From: an uncultured Porphyromonadaceae bacterium
GTDB lineage: Bacteria; Bacteroidota; Bacteroidia; Bacteroidales; Muribaculaceae
Length of the DNA: 50,726 nucleotides
NCBI GenBank assembly: GCA_947177405.1
Contig: CAMWUJ010000012.1
Location: forward strand, 1-50,726
Reading direction: 5' to 3'
Shown: positions 1 to 8,262 of the stretch, one piece after another
How the letters are laid out: every line of letters starts with the position of its first letter
How positions within the stretch are numbered: the first letter of the stretch is position 1
Notes under the pieces: generated by a model
What the model was told of the DNA's origin: nothing
The model's input: the letters and a program-made list of their open reading frames with translations, nothing else
Databases searched by the model: none
Translations under genes and position numbers: made by a program

Positions 1-41
1 CTTTGCGCTCTCGAGTACCTTTCGTTTCTCGTTTGCGGTTG

Positions 42-73
42 CAAAATTACTGCAAATTTTTCCGTTGCGCAAG
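42..73 (-). promoter_or_regulatory. Bacteroidota-type promoter reading out of the left edge
   Basis: On the minus strand a perfect -7 box TAATTTTG (42-49) is preceded, after exactly 20 nt, by TTG (70-72). This matches the Bacteroidota housekeeping promoter pattern. It points leftwards, so the gene it serves starts beyond the window. The rest of 1-185 is AT-rich and holds no gene that I can see. Confidence 0.6.
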
Positions 74-185
74 TTTTGTTCGGATATTTTTGATAATTTT
101 CTATTCTTATTTCTTTATTTTTTTGATTCTCAGTTGAATCAATAAATGTTAAAATATATTTTGAAGTGTTAATATTAAGAATAAG

Positions 186-572
186 CTAATTAAATAACAA
201 GATAATTTTTGGAACGAATATCAATAAACCTATCGCCACGGCAGCCAAAACAAATAGAAGGACAGCACCGGCTGCAATATCCTTTGCATCTTTTATCAGA
301 GGATTCTTTTCCGGCGATACCTTATCGCATACTCTCTCAATAGCAGTGTTAAACCCTTCGGCCATAAATACCCCCCCGATGCAAAGGATTATAACGCACC
401 ATTCCATGCGAGTCAAATTGAAGATGAGACCGGCAATAATCACCACCTCAGCCACCCAAAGATGAATCTTGGCATGGGCTTCACGCTGAAAAAGAGTCAT
501 TATTCCATTCCAAGCATAACCAAATGCTCTTTTTCTCTTTTCTAAATATTCGTTCATATTTTCAGTGGACAA
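186..572 (-). CDS. dgkA: Diacylglycerol kinase family protein (DgkA type, possibly undecaprenol kinase)
   Basis: Small integral-membrane lipid kinase of 128 residues, the usual family size. It has three hydrophobic segments (about residues 37-55, 57-75 and 97-125) and the family motif AEGFNTAIER (about 71-80), followed by DAKDIAAGAVL. Family members phosphorylate diacylglycerol or undecaprenol at the inner membrane, and the substrate cannot be read from sequence. The next gene upstream is a PAP2 lipid phosphatase, so the pair could interconvert a lipid alcohol and its phosphate; that is inference. A -7-like CAAAAATA (601-608, reading TATTTTTG on the minus strand) lies in the gap before the start, without a clear -33 box, so the gene may have its own weak promoter. 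Confidence 0.9.
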   Translation of the reverse strand: MSTENMNEYLEKRKRAFGYAWNGIMTLFQREAHAKIHLWVAEVVIIAGLIFNLTRMEWCVIILCIGGVFMAEGFNTAIERVCDKVSPEKNPLIKDAKDIAAGAVLLFVLAAVAIGLLIFVPKIILLFN

Positions 573-626
573 TGATTGTCAGAGTTGAAAGGTGAGGTGA
601 CAAAAATACTGAATTAACAGCAGACA

Positions 627-1187
627 TCAGAAGTCAAAAGAGGCATAGGCCCCGATATGAGTGGCGTCGGCGGTAGGGGCGATCGTTAAATTATGCTTTT
701 TTGCAAATGGAGTGGTGAATATATAGGCACTTGCTCCACCCAAGACCGCCCCGGCACAAACATCCCACACATGATGTTTCTTTGCAAATACCCTGCCCCA
801 TGCCACATAACATGAAAGTGCATAAGCCGGAGCACCTACGGCCCACCCATATCTTCTCTGCACAAACGCCGCAGTGGCAAAGCTTATGGAGGAGTGACCC
901 GAGGGGAAACTATGTGTATTGGAATAGTCAGGACGCATCTCCTTGATTGAATATTTAAGAATAAGGGTTGTGGCAGCAGTGGCTCCCGCTGTCTCAATTC
1001 CCTGAATCAATCCTTTCCAATCCTTCTGCACCAGCACCCCTGTCAAGGCAGCGGCGGGAAGAGCAATCACCAATGCATCCGTAGATTTTGCCACCGCTTT
1101 TTGGCTCCGCGAGGGAATGAACTCCTGCGCAACCATATTCACAGTTGCGCAGAGAGTCAAAAGAAATATAAAGATGTTCTTTTTCAT
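627..1187 (-). CDS. PAP2 family lipid phosphatase
   Basis: 186 residues with an N-terminal signal or anchor segment (1-20). The three PAP2 active-site motifs are intact: KYSIKEMRP (K78, R85-P86), PSGH (95-98) and GRVFAKKHHVWD (R132, H138, D142). The family removes phosphate from phosphatidic acid, undecaprenyl pyrophosphate or lipid A; substrate not determinable here. The start fits the signal peptide, and a -7-like CAAAGGTA (1194-1201, minus strand TACCTTTG) sits almost on the start codon, so any transcript from it would be nearly leaderless. The gene lies 39 nt downstream of the PCMD lipoprotein gene and 54 nt upstream of dgkA, and may be co-transcribed with both. Confidence 0.9.
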   Translation of the reverse strand: MKKNIFIFLLTLCATVNMVAQEFIPSRSQKAVAKSTDALVIALPAAALTGVLVQKDWKGLIQGIETAGATAATTLILKYSIKEMRPDYSNTHSFPSGHSSISFATAAFVQRRYGWAVGAPAYALSCYVAWGRVFAKKHHVWDVCAGAVLGGASAYIFTTPFAKKHNLTIAPTADATHIGAYASFDF

Positions 1188-1226
1188 TTATTTCAAAGGT
1201 ATATCCCATCCGAATTTCACATACAA

Positions 1227-2822
1227 CTAAGGAAGATCCCACCCGAATGAGAATTGATCCACGTATAGTGTCGCTCCGACACCTCCCGTGAAATAATCGC
1301 CATATTTCGAAGAGGCACAAGTGATCTGGAGATACGTCGGAACCCGAGAAGTGTCCCGATAATCGAGAACAATCTCAAACTCCTTGTAATTCTCCATAGT
1401 CCCACTATATACCAGCTCGCCATAAGCTATGACAGCTTCTGAATCCTTGTCGAATAGCTGACGGTTCTTGGGATTGGTTCTGATCTGATAGGGAGCAGTC
1501 CAGTCAGTAAGTGCCACATAAATATGACACGTATCAGGTCGTCCTTTCAGTGCCTCGAATTCAGTAGCCACGCGATCTATATCGGCGGTCTTATACTGGA
1601 AATAGCCCTTCAATTTGGTAGGACGCAGCTTGAATTCCTGTCCGAAGTCAAGGATACCATTAGTGCCGTCAATTCTCACAAATTTACCTGTAAAGATTGA
1701 CCCGGCTGCAAGCTTCCCTATACCGAATACACTTGCAAATTTGGTTTCCAGCATAGCCGCTCTTCCCTGCCCGGTCACTGTATGATCGGTAGGAGTGGCG
1801 TTGCTTCCGCCTGCCAGCGCAGCCCCGGTGTTGCCTGTGTCCCAATACTCCAGACCACCTTCTGCATAAGGATACCATATCTTACCTTTCAGATACCAAT
1901 CCTCAAAATCACCGTTGGGAATATCGGCGGTTCCCTGTGTGGTTACCTTGATTTCATTCCCCTTATCATCGCCTGATACAGCGCGAACGCCATATTCAGT
2001 GAGAGGTTTAAGATGAGGAATGGAAGCTGAGAACGATCCTTCTTCCTGATTCACACGCGACTGGTCAAGAGGTATCCATTCCGAAGATCCTGCCTCACGA
2101 TATTCAAATCCACCCGTCATATCAGATGAACATGAACCATACGCCCATATCACCTCCGACCATGCATCTGCCGATACGGTAGTTACCACAGCCTCAGTGA
2201 ACACAACATAGATAGTCCATATCTCAGTGCGTCCATGCGCTGTCACTTCCACACGCAGAGGATAAGAGAGGTCGAGAGGGCCCGGCTTCAGATCAGGTAC
2301 CATAGTGGTTATCTCGCGAGGACCCAGTTTTACGGATTGCAAGGTAAGGTCTTTCACATCCGCTCCCTCAGGCATTGTCACAATCACGCGATGACCGATT
2401 GGATCAATCACAGTCTCCCCTACCTGACCATCGACAGTAAAATACCGCTCAATATCCTGCTTGGCATATATGGCCCAATAATAGGTCTGGTATTTTGAAA
2501 GCGCCACAATCATAGGATGCGACAAATTCTGCGTTTCCTCAAGAATATCAAAATCACATATCGCACCGGGAGTGGTGGTGAACTGTGTAAACTTCACCTT
2601 CTCAATATCCACTATCTCATCCAGATAGACCGTAACATCAAAAGCCAATGAATCAATCACGGAAGGCTTGATCTCTCCCTCGGCCACCAAGGAAGTGATC
2701 ATCTGGGGAATCTTGGGATAAGGGATGTCGTTTTCTATGCAACCGGAAAAGAGAGTCAGCAAAGCAACCGACAAACACATTATCCACTTATATTTAAAAG
2801 CAGTTGATTTCATATTTATCAT
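1227..2822 (-). CDS. PCMD-domain lipoprotein (putative carbohydrate-binding surface protein)
   Basis: 531 residues. The signal peptide ends in a lipobox with Cys28 (LFSGC), so it is predicted to be a lipoprotein, probably surface-exposed. After an N-terminal Ig-like region, the C-terminal half (about 300-531) matches the PCMD (putative carbohydrate metabolism) fold: NGDFEDW, then DGTNGILDFG, HIYVALTD, IRTNPKNRQLF and the closing YGDYFTGGVGATLYVD. The same landmarks occur in the protein at 4623-6920, so the two are paralogues. The start overlaps the stop of the upstream gene (ATGA, 2819-2822), indicating translational coupling; Met4 is an alternative start. Function in glycan binding is inferred from the family and is not shown. 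Confidence 0.8.
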   Translation of the reverse strand: MINMKSTAFKYKWIMCLSVALLTLFSGCIENDIPYPKIPQMITSLVAEGEIKPSVIDSLAFDVTVYLDEIVDIEKVKFTQFTTTPGAICDFDILEETQNLSHPMIVALSKYQTYYWAIYAKQDIERYFTVDGQVGETVIDPIGHRVIVTMPEGADVKDLTLQSVKLGPREITTMVPDLKPGPLDLSYPLRVEVTAHGRTEIWTIYVVFTEAVVTTVSADAWSEVIWAYGSCSSDMTGGFEYREAGSSEWIPLDQSRVNQEEGSFSASIPHLKPLTEYGVRAVSGDDKGNEIKVTTQGTADIPNGDFEDWYLKGKIWYPYAEGGLEYWDTGNTGAALAGGSNATPTDHTVTGQGRAAMLETKFASVFGIGKLAAGSIFTGKFVRIDGTNGILDFGQEFKLRPTKLKGYFQYKTADIDRVATEFEALKGRPDTCHIYVALTDWTAPYQIRTNPKNRQLFDKDSEAVIAYGELVYSGTMENYKEFEIVLDYRDTSRVPTYLQITCASSKYGDYFTGGVGATLYVDQFSFGWDLP

Positions 2823-3763
2823 ATATGAATACCTATTCCAAAATTGATATTGAATATATTGAACCGGAAATTAGCTCCGGATGTGAAACGGTTTCCTATA
2901 TCCTCCCCATTCTCTTTCTGTTTCTCATTACGCAAATGATATCCGAATACACCGAATGATACGTTAAAACTCACATTATCCATAATGAAAACGCACACAC
3001 CCGGTGAGAAACTAAGGGCGGCATCCATATATGTGGTATGTGTTTCGCGTGCCTCTCCGCCGAATGGTCTCCTGAAATCGGAGTTACCGGAAGAGAACGC
3101 CAATTCCACCTCATTGAAAATACCAAATCTTCCTCTTCGAGAAAGTCCGATATATTGTGAGAGCGTCAAAGCCGCAGAATAAGATTCATTGCGATACATC
3201 ACATCGTTTAAAGAGAAACTCATGTCATCACTTATACCGACATTGAAAGAGTCGATATTCCCCTTCATCGAAGTATAACCGAATCTAAGACCAACGGAGA
3301 TATTGTTTCTAACAAAATAAGCTACCGAAGGCTTGATAGAGAAAGTATGGATATTCAGGTCGATGTCGGTTAGGAGTCCGAGCAGATCAAGATCATCAGT
3401 GGTAAATTCACCATAAGCAGCTGTCAGGCCGAACGCCCATCTTCCTTTAGGTATAAAGAGGTGATTGTAAAGACCACGGTTAAAACGCTCCCTGGCGAAA
3501 TTTCTTGTTTTCAAGAGCATCGGCACGGTATCCCCATTCACAATAGTCACTTCATCCGCCTTATAGGCATCTTCATCATCCACCACTTTCTTGCCGCCTC
3601 TCAGAAGATTGATCACGTCATTCTGCAGAGAATCGGGAATATAGATATATTTTCCGTCGGGCACGACCATATCCTTCTTCGCGGCAACTGCCGGAATTGA
3701 ATCTTCGCCCCGTGCCGATATCAGAGCCAAAGCAGAGAAGATCAGTAATAAGAATCTTTTCAT
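2819..3763 (-). CDS. Outer-membrane beta-barrel-like protein, paralogue of the next gene upstream
   Basis: 314 residues with a signal peptide (about 1-19, cleavage near ARG-ED). The region after residue 100 has the alternating aromatic/polar pattern of an outer-membrane barrel. It shares FIPKGRW, ..IKPSVAYFVRNN..VGLRFGY and a closing FRFNIFNINFGIGI with the 283-residue neighbour (3760-4611), so the two are tandem paralogues. The start overlaps the upstream stop by 4 nt, and its own stop overlaps the start of the PCMD gene by 4 nt, so the three are translationally coupled. I do not recognise a named family; a porin-like or scaffold role for the neighbouring lipoproteins is a guess. Confidence 0.75.
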   Translation of the reverse strand: MKRFLLLIFSALALISARGEDSIPAVAAKKDMVVPDGKYIYIPDSLQNDVINLLRGGKKVVDDEDAYKADEVTIVNGDTVPMLLKTRNFARERFNRGLYNHLFIPKGRWAFGLTAAYGEFTTDDLDLLGLLTDIDLNIHTFSIKPSVAYFVRNNISVGLRFGYTSMKGNIDSFNVGISDDMSFSLNDVMYRNESYSAALTLSQYIGLSRRGRFGIFNEVELAFSSGNSDFRRPFGGEARETHTTYMDAALSFSPGVCVFIMDNVSFNVSFGVFGYHLRNEKQKENGEDIGNRFTSGANFRFNIFNINFGIGIHI

Positions 3764-4611
3764 AAATAGAATGATACGCCGAAGGTTATTGAAAACAAGT
3801 TGATTCTGAAATTAGCCGATTTCGACTTTCTATGAGCTACATAAATACGGTCGGTCAGCGTCTTTGTGGCTGTGTAACTGAATCCGAGTACGCCCACATT
3901 TACTTCAATGGCAGAATAATTGCTCAAGAAGAGACAAAGACCCGGCACAAGACCTACATCAAGAGAGAAATTTGTCTCGTATGCTCCGCTCATGTCCTCT
4001 CCCACGCCCTTGGTAAATTTCGACTGACCACCCCCAAGCTCGCACTGAATCTCATTGAAGAAACCGAAGCGTTTGGATCTGCCGATTGAGAAATAGTTAC
4101 GGAAGAAAGCAGTGGCATAATAATTATGTGCCAGAGAAAAGACATAATCAGCAGCATAATCCATGTCGGATCCCATTACAAATTTGGCACTCTCAAGCTT
4201 GGCTAACGAACGTTGGTAAGCGAATTTTAACCCCACACCCATATCGTCACGAACCATATAGCACACACTCGGACTTATCTTGAAAGAATAGGTATCGCCC
4301 GAAAGATTTTCAAGAATAAAAAACTGGTATTTATTCTGGTTCGACTGTGAATATGATACCGAAAGACCGGCAATCCACTGCCCTTTGGGGACAAACACCA
4401 CCGATTCGATATCTCTTTTAAACTCCTCCACTTTCTGCTCTGACTGTATTTGGCGCACCATATCGGGAGTGATATGCATAGTGTCTGCGAGATGCGTACT
4501 TTCCTGAATTCCTGTCAAATCAGCGGAAGGCGATAATGCAGTTTGACTCTGCGCGCCCGCAGCGCACAGAGTCAAAGCCAAAGCAATAAGAAATTTAACT
4601 GAATTTCTCAC
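3760..4611 (-). CDS. Outer-membrane beta-barrel-like protein
   Basis: 283 residues with a signal peptide (cleavage near GAQS, about residue 21). The shared landmarks with the protein at 2819-3763 are FVPKGQW, ISPSVCYMVRDD.GVGLKFAY and the terminal FRINLFSITFGVSFYL. Both proteins look like small barrels of about 10-12 strands with a periplasmic N-terminal stretch of about 70 residues. The gene lies 11 nt downstream of the 765-residue DUF4493/PCMD lipoprotein gene and overlaps the next gene by 4 nt. Function unknown; pairing of two paralogues in one operon suggests a hetero-oligomer or a recent duplication. Confidence 0.75.
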   Translation of the reverse strand: MRNSVKFLIALALTLCAAGAQSQTALSPSADLTGIQESTHLADTMHITPDMVRQIQSEQKVEEFKRDIESVVFVPKGQWIAGLSVSYSQSNQNKYQFFILENLSGDTYSFKISPSVCYMVRDDMGVGLKFAYQRSLAKLESAKFVMGSDMDYAADYVFSLAHNYYATAFFRNYFSIGRSKRFGFFNEIQCELGGGQSKFTKGVGEDMSGAYETNFSLDVGLVPGLCLFLSNYSAIEVNVGVLGFSYTATKTLTDRIYVAHRKSKSANFRINLFSITFGVSFYL

Positions 4612-4622
4612 ATTAATTCATA

Positions 4623-6920
4623 TTAATAGACTAATTCAAAGTCATCGAGATAAAACACAGAACCCTTGGCTCCTGAGAAATAATCTCCATACTTGGATGC
4701 AGAAACAACAACCACAAGATACTTGGCAGCCTGTTTCTTGGCACGTTCATTATACTCGATAGGAATTTCCACAACTTCGAGGGCTCCGTCAGGTCCGAAG
4801 TTTCCGGTCCATGTTTTCTCGCCATAAGCAAGAACCACGGGATCATTCACATCAAAAAGCTTGCGATTTTTCGGATTAGTACGGATTTCAACAGGTTCTG
4901 TTGTCAACGCAACATAAATCTGCCCATGATCAACTCCTCCTTTAAAATTAGCAGGCACAAATTCCTCATTACCATCCTTGACTTTAACACCGGAAGCAGG
5001 ACGATAATTTGCCCATACCTTCAAGGATTTAGGATGTGATCCATTATAAGTACGGCCAAGCGATAAAATACCATTGGTACCATCAGTCTTTACATAAGAG
5101 CCCACAAATAAGTTACCTGCAGCAATCACGCCTACTGCCTCATCAGAGGCGAGTCGAGCAGAATAAGAACCACTCTTCTTCATATCTCCGGATTTAGTTG
5201 TCAGAGTTTTTCCTGCAGTTGCAGCTCCCTCATTACCGGATCCCCAGAAAGAAGCATCCTTATTTCCTACCGACCAAGGGATTGCAACATCTCTATCTCC
5301 TAAAACGGTTGAGGCTTTATAAGTGCTCCACTCCTCAAAAGAGGCATTAGGGATCTGATATACCGACTCAGTAGAGAATGTCATCACCGCTCCCTTCTCA
5401 TAATTGTCGGCATAAGTCTTATATTCATACTTCGTACCGGGTTTCAGACCTGTGATGGTTACAGTGAATGGAACCTTCTCAGCACGAGTTGCAATCCGGG
5501 CACGTGTCATCGAACGCAGCTTCCTGCGAGCAGAAGAGGCATCCTTAGCAGAAATCTTGTTCCACTCCGATGCACCTGCTTCGCGGTACATAATTCCGAA
5601 GTCGCTTGCTTCCGCATCATAAAGATAACCTGTCAGAGTGGCCTGTGTACCGGTCACAGCCATCGGTTGGTTGGCCTTATCAGGCACCGGGGCAGGTTCT
5701 GCCGGAGCCATAACCTCGATTGCAGATTCCGTATTGGCGATGCGAAGAGAAGCCTCTGTGCGCTTTCCATTACTGTCAACTGCATTAATCTCTATCACAT
5801 ATTCTGTGTCGCTTGAGGGAAGATTATCAAAGAAACTTTTGCGGAAATAGAGAGTATATTGGTCAAGCATCACATCCGATGAAGCATCCGGAATGCGGGA
5901 ATGATCCACATGAATACCTAAATTCTCTATCTCTTTTCCCTCTTCTTGTGTATTATTAGTCAAGTTATTATTCGATACATTCTTAAGAACGGCGGGGGCA
6001 TTCTCGCCTCCTATGGTGAGGGTGCTCAAAGAGTTGTATCCACATACATATACTATGTGTTCCTGAAAATTTCCGGGAGTACCGACCACTTGATCGGCAA
6101 GATCAAATTCAACTCCCTCTATGAGCGGACGACCAAATATCTCAACCTCCTCCTCAATCACAGGGATATCCTCAATCTCGATTTTGATCATTCCGGCACC
6201 CCAGTCAGGATTTTCGTTGCTCTTGAGACGTACCATATATTGGTGAGCGCGCTGCACATTCTCAATCTTTCCTTCGCGAGTCACCTCCTGGCCATCTGCA
6301 GTTTTTCCCGAGATGGTGTAAGAGAGAGATGTGTCGGTTGAGGGCATCATGAAGTAACCAACGTTATTGAGAGTTGATCCTGCCTCAACATTCTCACTGA
6401 AAGTAAGTTCACCACGGGAGTGCCCCACGGTCATGGTAAGGTCAGAAAGGCCTAACTCAAAAGTTTCGGGTGCAAACGAAACAAGCACATTTGCAATGTT
6501 CATTTTCAGTATTATGGCAGTCTGATCCTCCACCCTGAACTCCTCAGTCTTTCCGCGATAAAACTTTGCATCAAATGAAGCGGAAACGGAGTCGCCGGTC
6601 CATCCTTCAGCAAGGTATGTATTCCCCTTGGCAAGGGCGATATCTGCCGGTATATTATCAAGACCCATATACTTTCTGACAACATCATGCCGGTTATCTC
6701 TTGTATTCTTGCGTTCGATATATACGACAGCATTTTCGCGAAGGACCCTCATTTCTGCCTCGTCGATATCTGCGCGGGTCACTGTCTCTCCTTTGATATT
6801 GGTGTATAGACGAAGCGAACCAATCCCCTGCTCATTTTCTACAAACGGAGTATCCATTGTACAGGAAGCAAATGCACCTGTCAATACCGACAGTAATATA
6901 AATTTAAAATTCTTTTTCAT
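4623..6920 (-). CDS. DUF4493 plus PCMD lipoprotein
   Basis: 765 residues. The lipobox Cys20 (AFASC) makes it a predicted lipoprotein. The N-terminal part (about 30-240) is DUF4493-like, with the TRAD motif at about residues 48-51 common after the lipobox in Bacteroidales surface lipoproteins. The middle (about 260-510) contains Ig/fibronectin-like segments, including the fibronectin-like VTITGLKPGTKYEYKTYAD. The C-terminus (about 525-765) is PCMD, with ASFEEW, DGTNGILSLG, QIYVALTT, IRTNPKNRKLF and YGDYFSGAKGSVFYLDDFEL. It sits 15 nt after the 432-residue DUF4493 gene and 11 nt before the barrel gene. Ligand unknown; carbohydrate binding is a family-level inference. Confidence 0.8.
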   Translation of the reverse strand: MKKNFKFILLSVLTGAFASCTMDTPFVENEQGIGSLRLYTNIKGETVTRADIDEAEMRVLRENAVVYIERKNTRDNRHDVVRKYMGLDNIPADIALAKGNTYLAEGWTGDSVSASFDAKFYRGKTEEFRVEDQTAIILKMNIANVLVSFAPETFELGLSDLTMTVGHSRGELTFSENVEAGSTLNNVGYFMMPSTDTSLSYTISGKTADGQEVTREGKIENVQRAHQYMVRLKSNENPDWGAGMIKIEIEDIPVIEEEVEIFGRPLIEGVEFDLADQVVGTPGNFQEHIVYVCGYNSLSTLTIGGENAPAVLKNVSNNNLTNNTQEEGKEIENLGIHVDHSRIPDASSDVMLDQYTLYFRKSFFDNLPSSDTEYVIEINAVDSNGKRTEASLRIANTESAIEVMAPAEPAPVPDKANQPMAVTGTQATLTGYLYDAEASDFGIMYREAGASEWNKISAKDASSARRKLRSMTRARIATRAEKVPFTVTITGLKPGTKYEYKTYADNYEKGAVMTFSTESVYQIPNASFEEWSTYKASTVLGDRDVAIPWSVGNKDASFWGSGNEGAATAGKTLTTKSGDMKKSGSYSARLASDEAVGVIAAGNLFVGSYVKTDGTNGILSLGRTYNGSHPKSLKVWANYRPASGVKVKDGNEEFVPANFKGGVDHGQIYVALTTEPVEIRTNPKNRKLFDVNDPVVLAYGEKTWTGNFGPDGALEVVEIPIEYNERAKKQAAKYLVVVVSASKYGDYFSGAKGSVFYLDDFELVY

Positions 6921-6935
6921 ATTGCAATCGGTGGA

Positions 6936-8234
6936 TTAAAGTTTTAAAATAAGGTTTTTCACAACAGTACGTTTATTAGTTCCTGTCTTATCATCTGCAT
7001 TAGATACAGTCAACCGGAATGTATGGGTATTGCCTGCACCTACTCCTTGAAGCATCCCCATCAAAATCGGAGAAATAGAGAAAGTAGCTGATTCTTCACC
7101 ACCAATATTTACAGGGAACCCAAATCCGCTCAACACACCAGCCATATCACCGGGATTCACGAGATCAAGATGATCAGACAATCCGAAACTTTCTAATTCC
7201 TCGGGAGTCAAAGATGGAGAAATAATATCGACTGTAAACTCAAATATACCGGGATTACTTGAAACTGATAGTTTAATACCATTTTCAACATCACTGTCGG
7301 TAACTACATACTCATGGTCAAGCACCAATCCGGAAGGAGAATCAACGGTTATCACAGGATCTGAACCCTGAACGGGCGGAGTAGGCACATCCGGATTATC
7401 ATCACCCTCCTTGGGACGCTCATTATCGCCAAGATCCTCATCTTCACCTATCTCAACCTCGTAAGTATCAAGATTAATAGGGGTAACGCTGGCGTCCACA
7501 TTAACCTCAGCACCTGTCTGACCTGTCTGATCAGAATCCTGAGAATGAAGCTTGAATTTTATTTTATAGTGATAACCCTTTTTCACTGCTTCAAAAGATT
7601 TTGTTTCGACAGTCGTAGCTCCTTCCACAACTCCATTGAATGTCGCCACAAGAGAGACACCCTCCGAATGTTTGAAATGGCCGGCCTGTCCCTCAGTATC
7701 CTTGGTAAATTTCAAACCGGGGTTATCCTCTACCTTCACCTCCACATAAGAATCCGGGGTCATCTTGGCGGTAAGCATGGGGTCAAATTCAACCGACACC
7801 TTCACATTCTGCATGCGGCAGATAATAGGCTCGAGATCAGAAGTAATGGAATCTTTCCTTATCTGGAAAGCATCTGATTTTCCCAAGAAATATGGAGATT
7901 CCCAGGCCGCCTCCACATCAACGCCTTTAGTAGCGGTGACGGAATAAAGCCCGACAGGAAGGACAATCACATCCGGCATTTCGGAATAGATATAAGAAGC
8001 CTCCGGTGTCTCGCTATTATTGCGGAAGAAGATAATCTTGAAATCATCAAGTTCGCTTCCTGCACGGGTATGTGCATTCTGGATAGTCTGCGCATCGTCA
8101 CGCACATCCAGAAGAATAGATTGTTTGCTGAAAGTGCCTGCTCCCTGTTCGGTGGAGAGTTGGAAACCCAACTCCTCGCAGCTGCTGAGAAGCATCATGC
8201 AGGAAAGCAAACCTACTGTATATTTAGTTTTCAT
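6936..8234 (-). CDS. DUF4493 lipoprotein
   Basis: 432 residues; lipobox Cys19 (LLSSC). The DUF4493-like region runs from about 30 to 245 and includes HTRAGSELDDF and the structural phrase VGLYSVTATKGVD. An acidic, proline-containing linker (about 262-295) leads to a C-terminal domain (about 295-432) that I do not recognise. Unlike its two operon partners it has no visible PCMD domain. It lies 28 nt after the 873-residue DUF4493 gene and 15 nt before the 765-residue one. Probably a surface adhesin or carbohydrate-binding component; function not established. Confidence 0.75.
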   Translation of the reverse strand: MKTKYTVGLLSCMMLLSSCEELGFQLSTEQGAGTFSKQSILLDVRDDAQTIQNAHTRAGSELDDFKIIFFRNNSETPEASYIYSEMPDVIVLPVGLYSVTATKGVDVEAAWESPYFLGKSDAFQIRKDSITSDLEPIICRMQNVKVSVEFDPMLTAKMTPDSYVEVKVEDNPGLKFTKDTEGQAGHFKHSEGVSLVATFNGVVEGATTVETKSFEAVKKGYHYKIKFKLHSQDSDQTGQTGAEVNVDASVTPINLDTYEVEIGEDEDLGDNERPKEGDDNPDVPTPPVQGSDPVITVDSPSGLVLDHEYVVTDSDVENGIKLSVSSNPGIFEFTVDIISPSLTPEELESFGLSDHLDLVNPGDMAGVLSGFGFPVNIGGEESATFSISPILMGMLQGVGAGNTHTFRLTVSNADDKTGTNKRTVVKNLILKL

Positions 8235-8262
8235 TTTAAATCGTTCCTGAAATTAAACTTAA

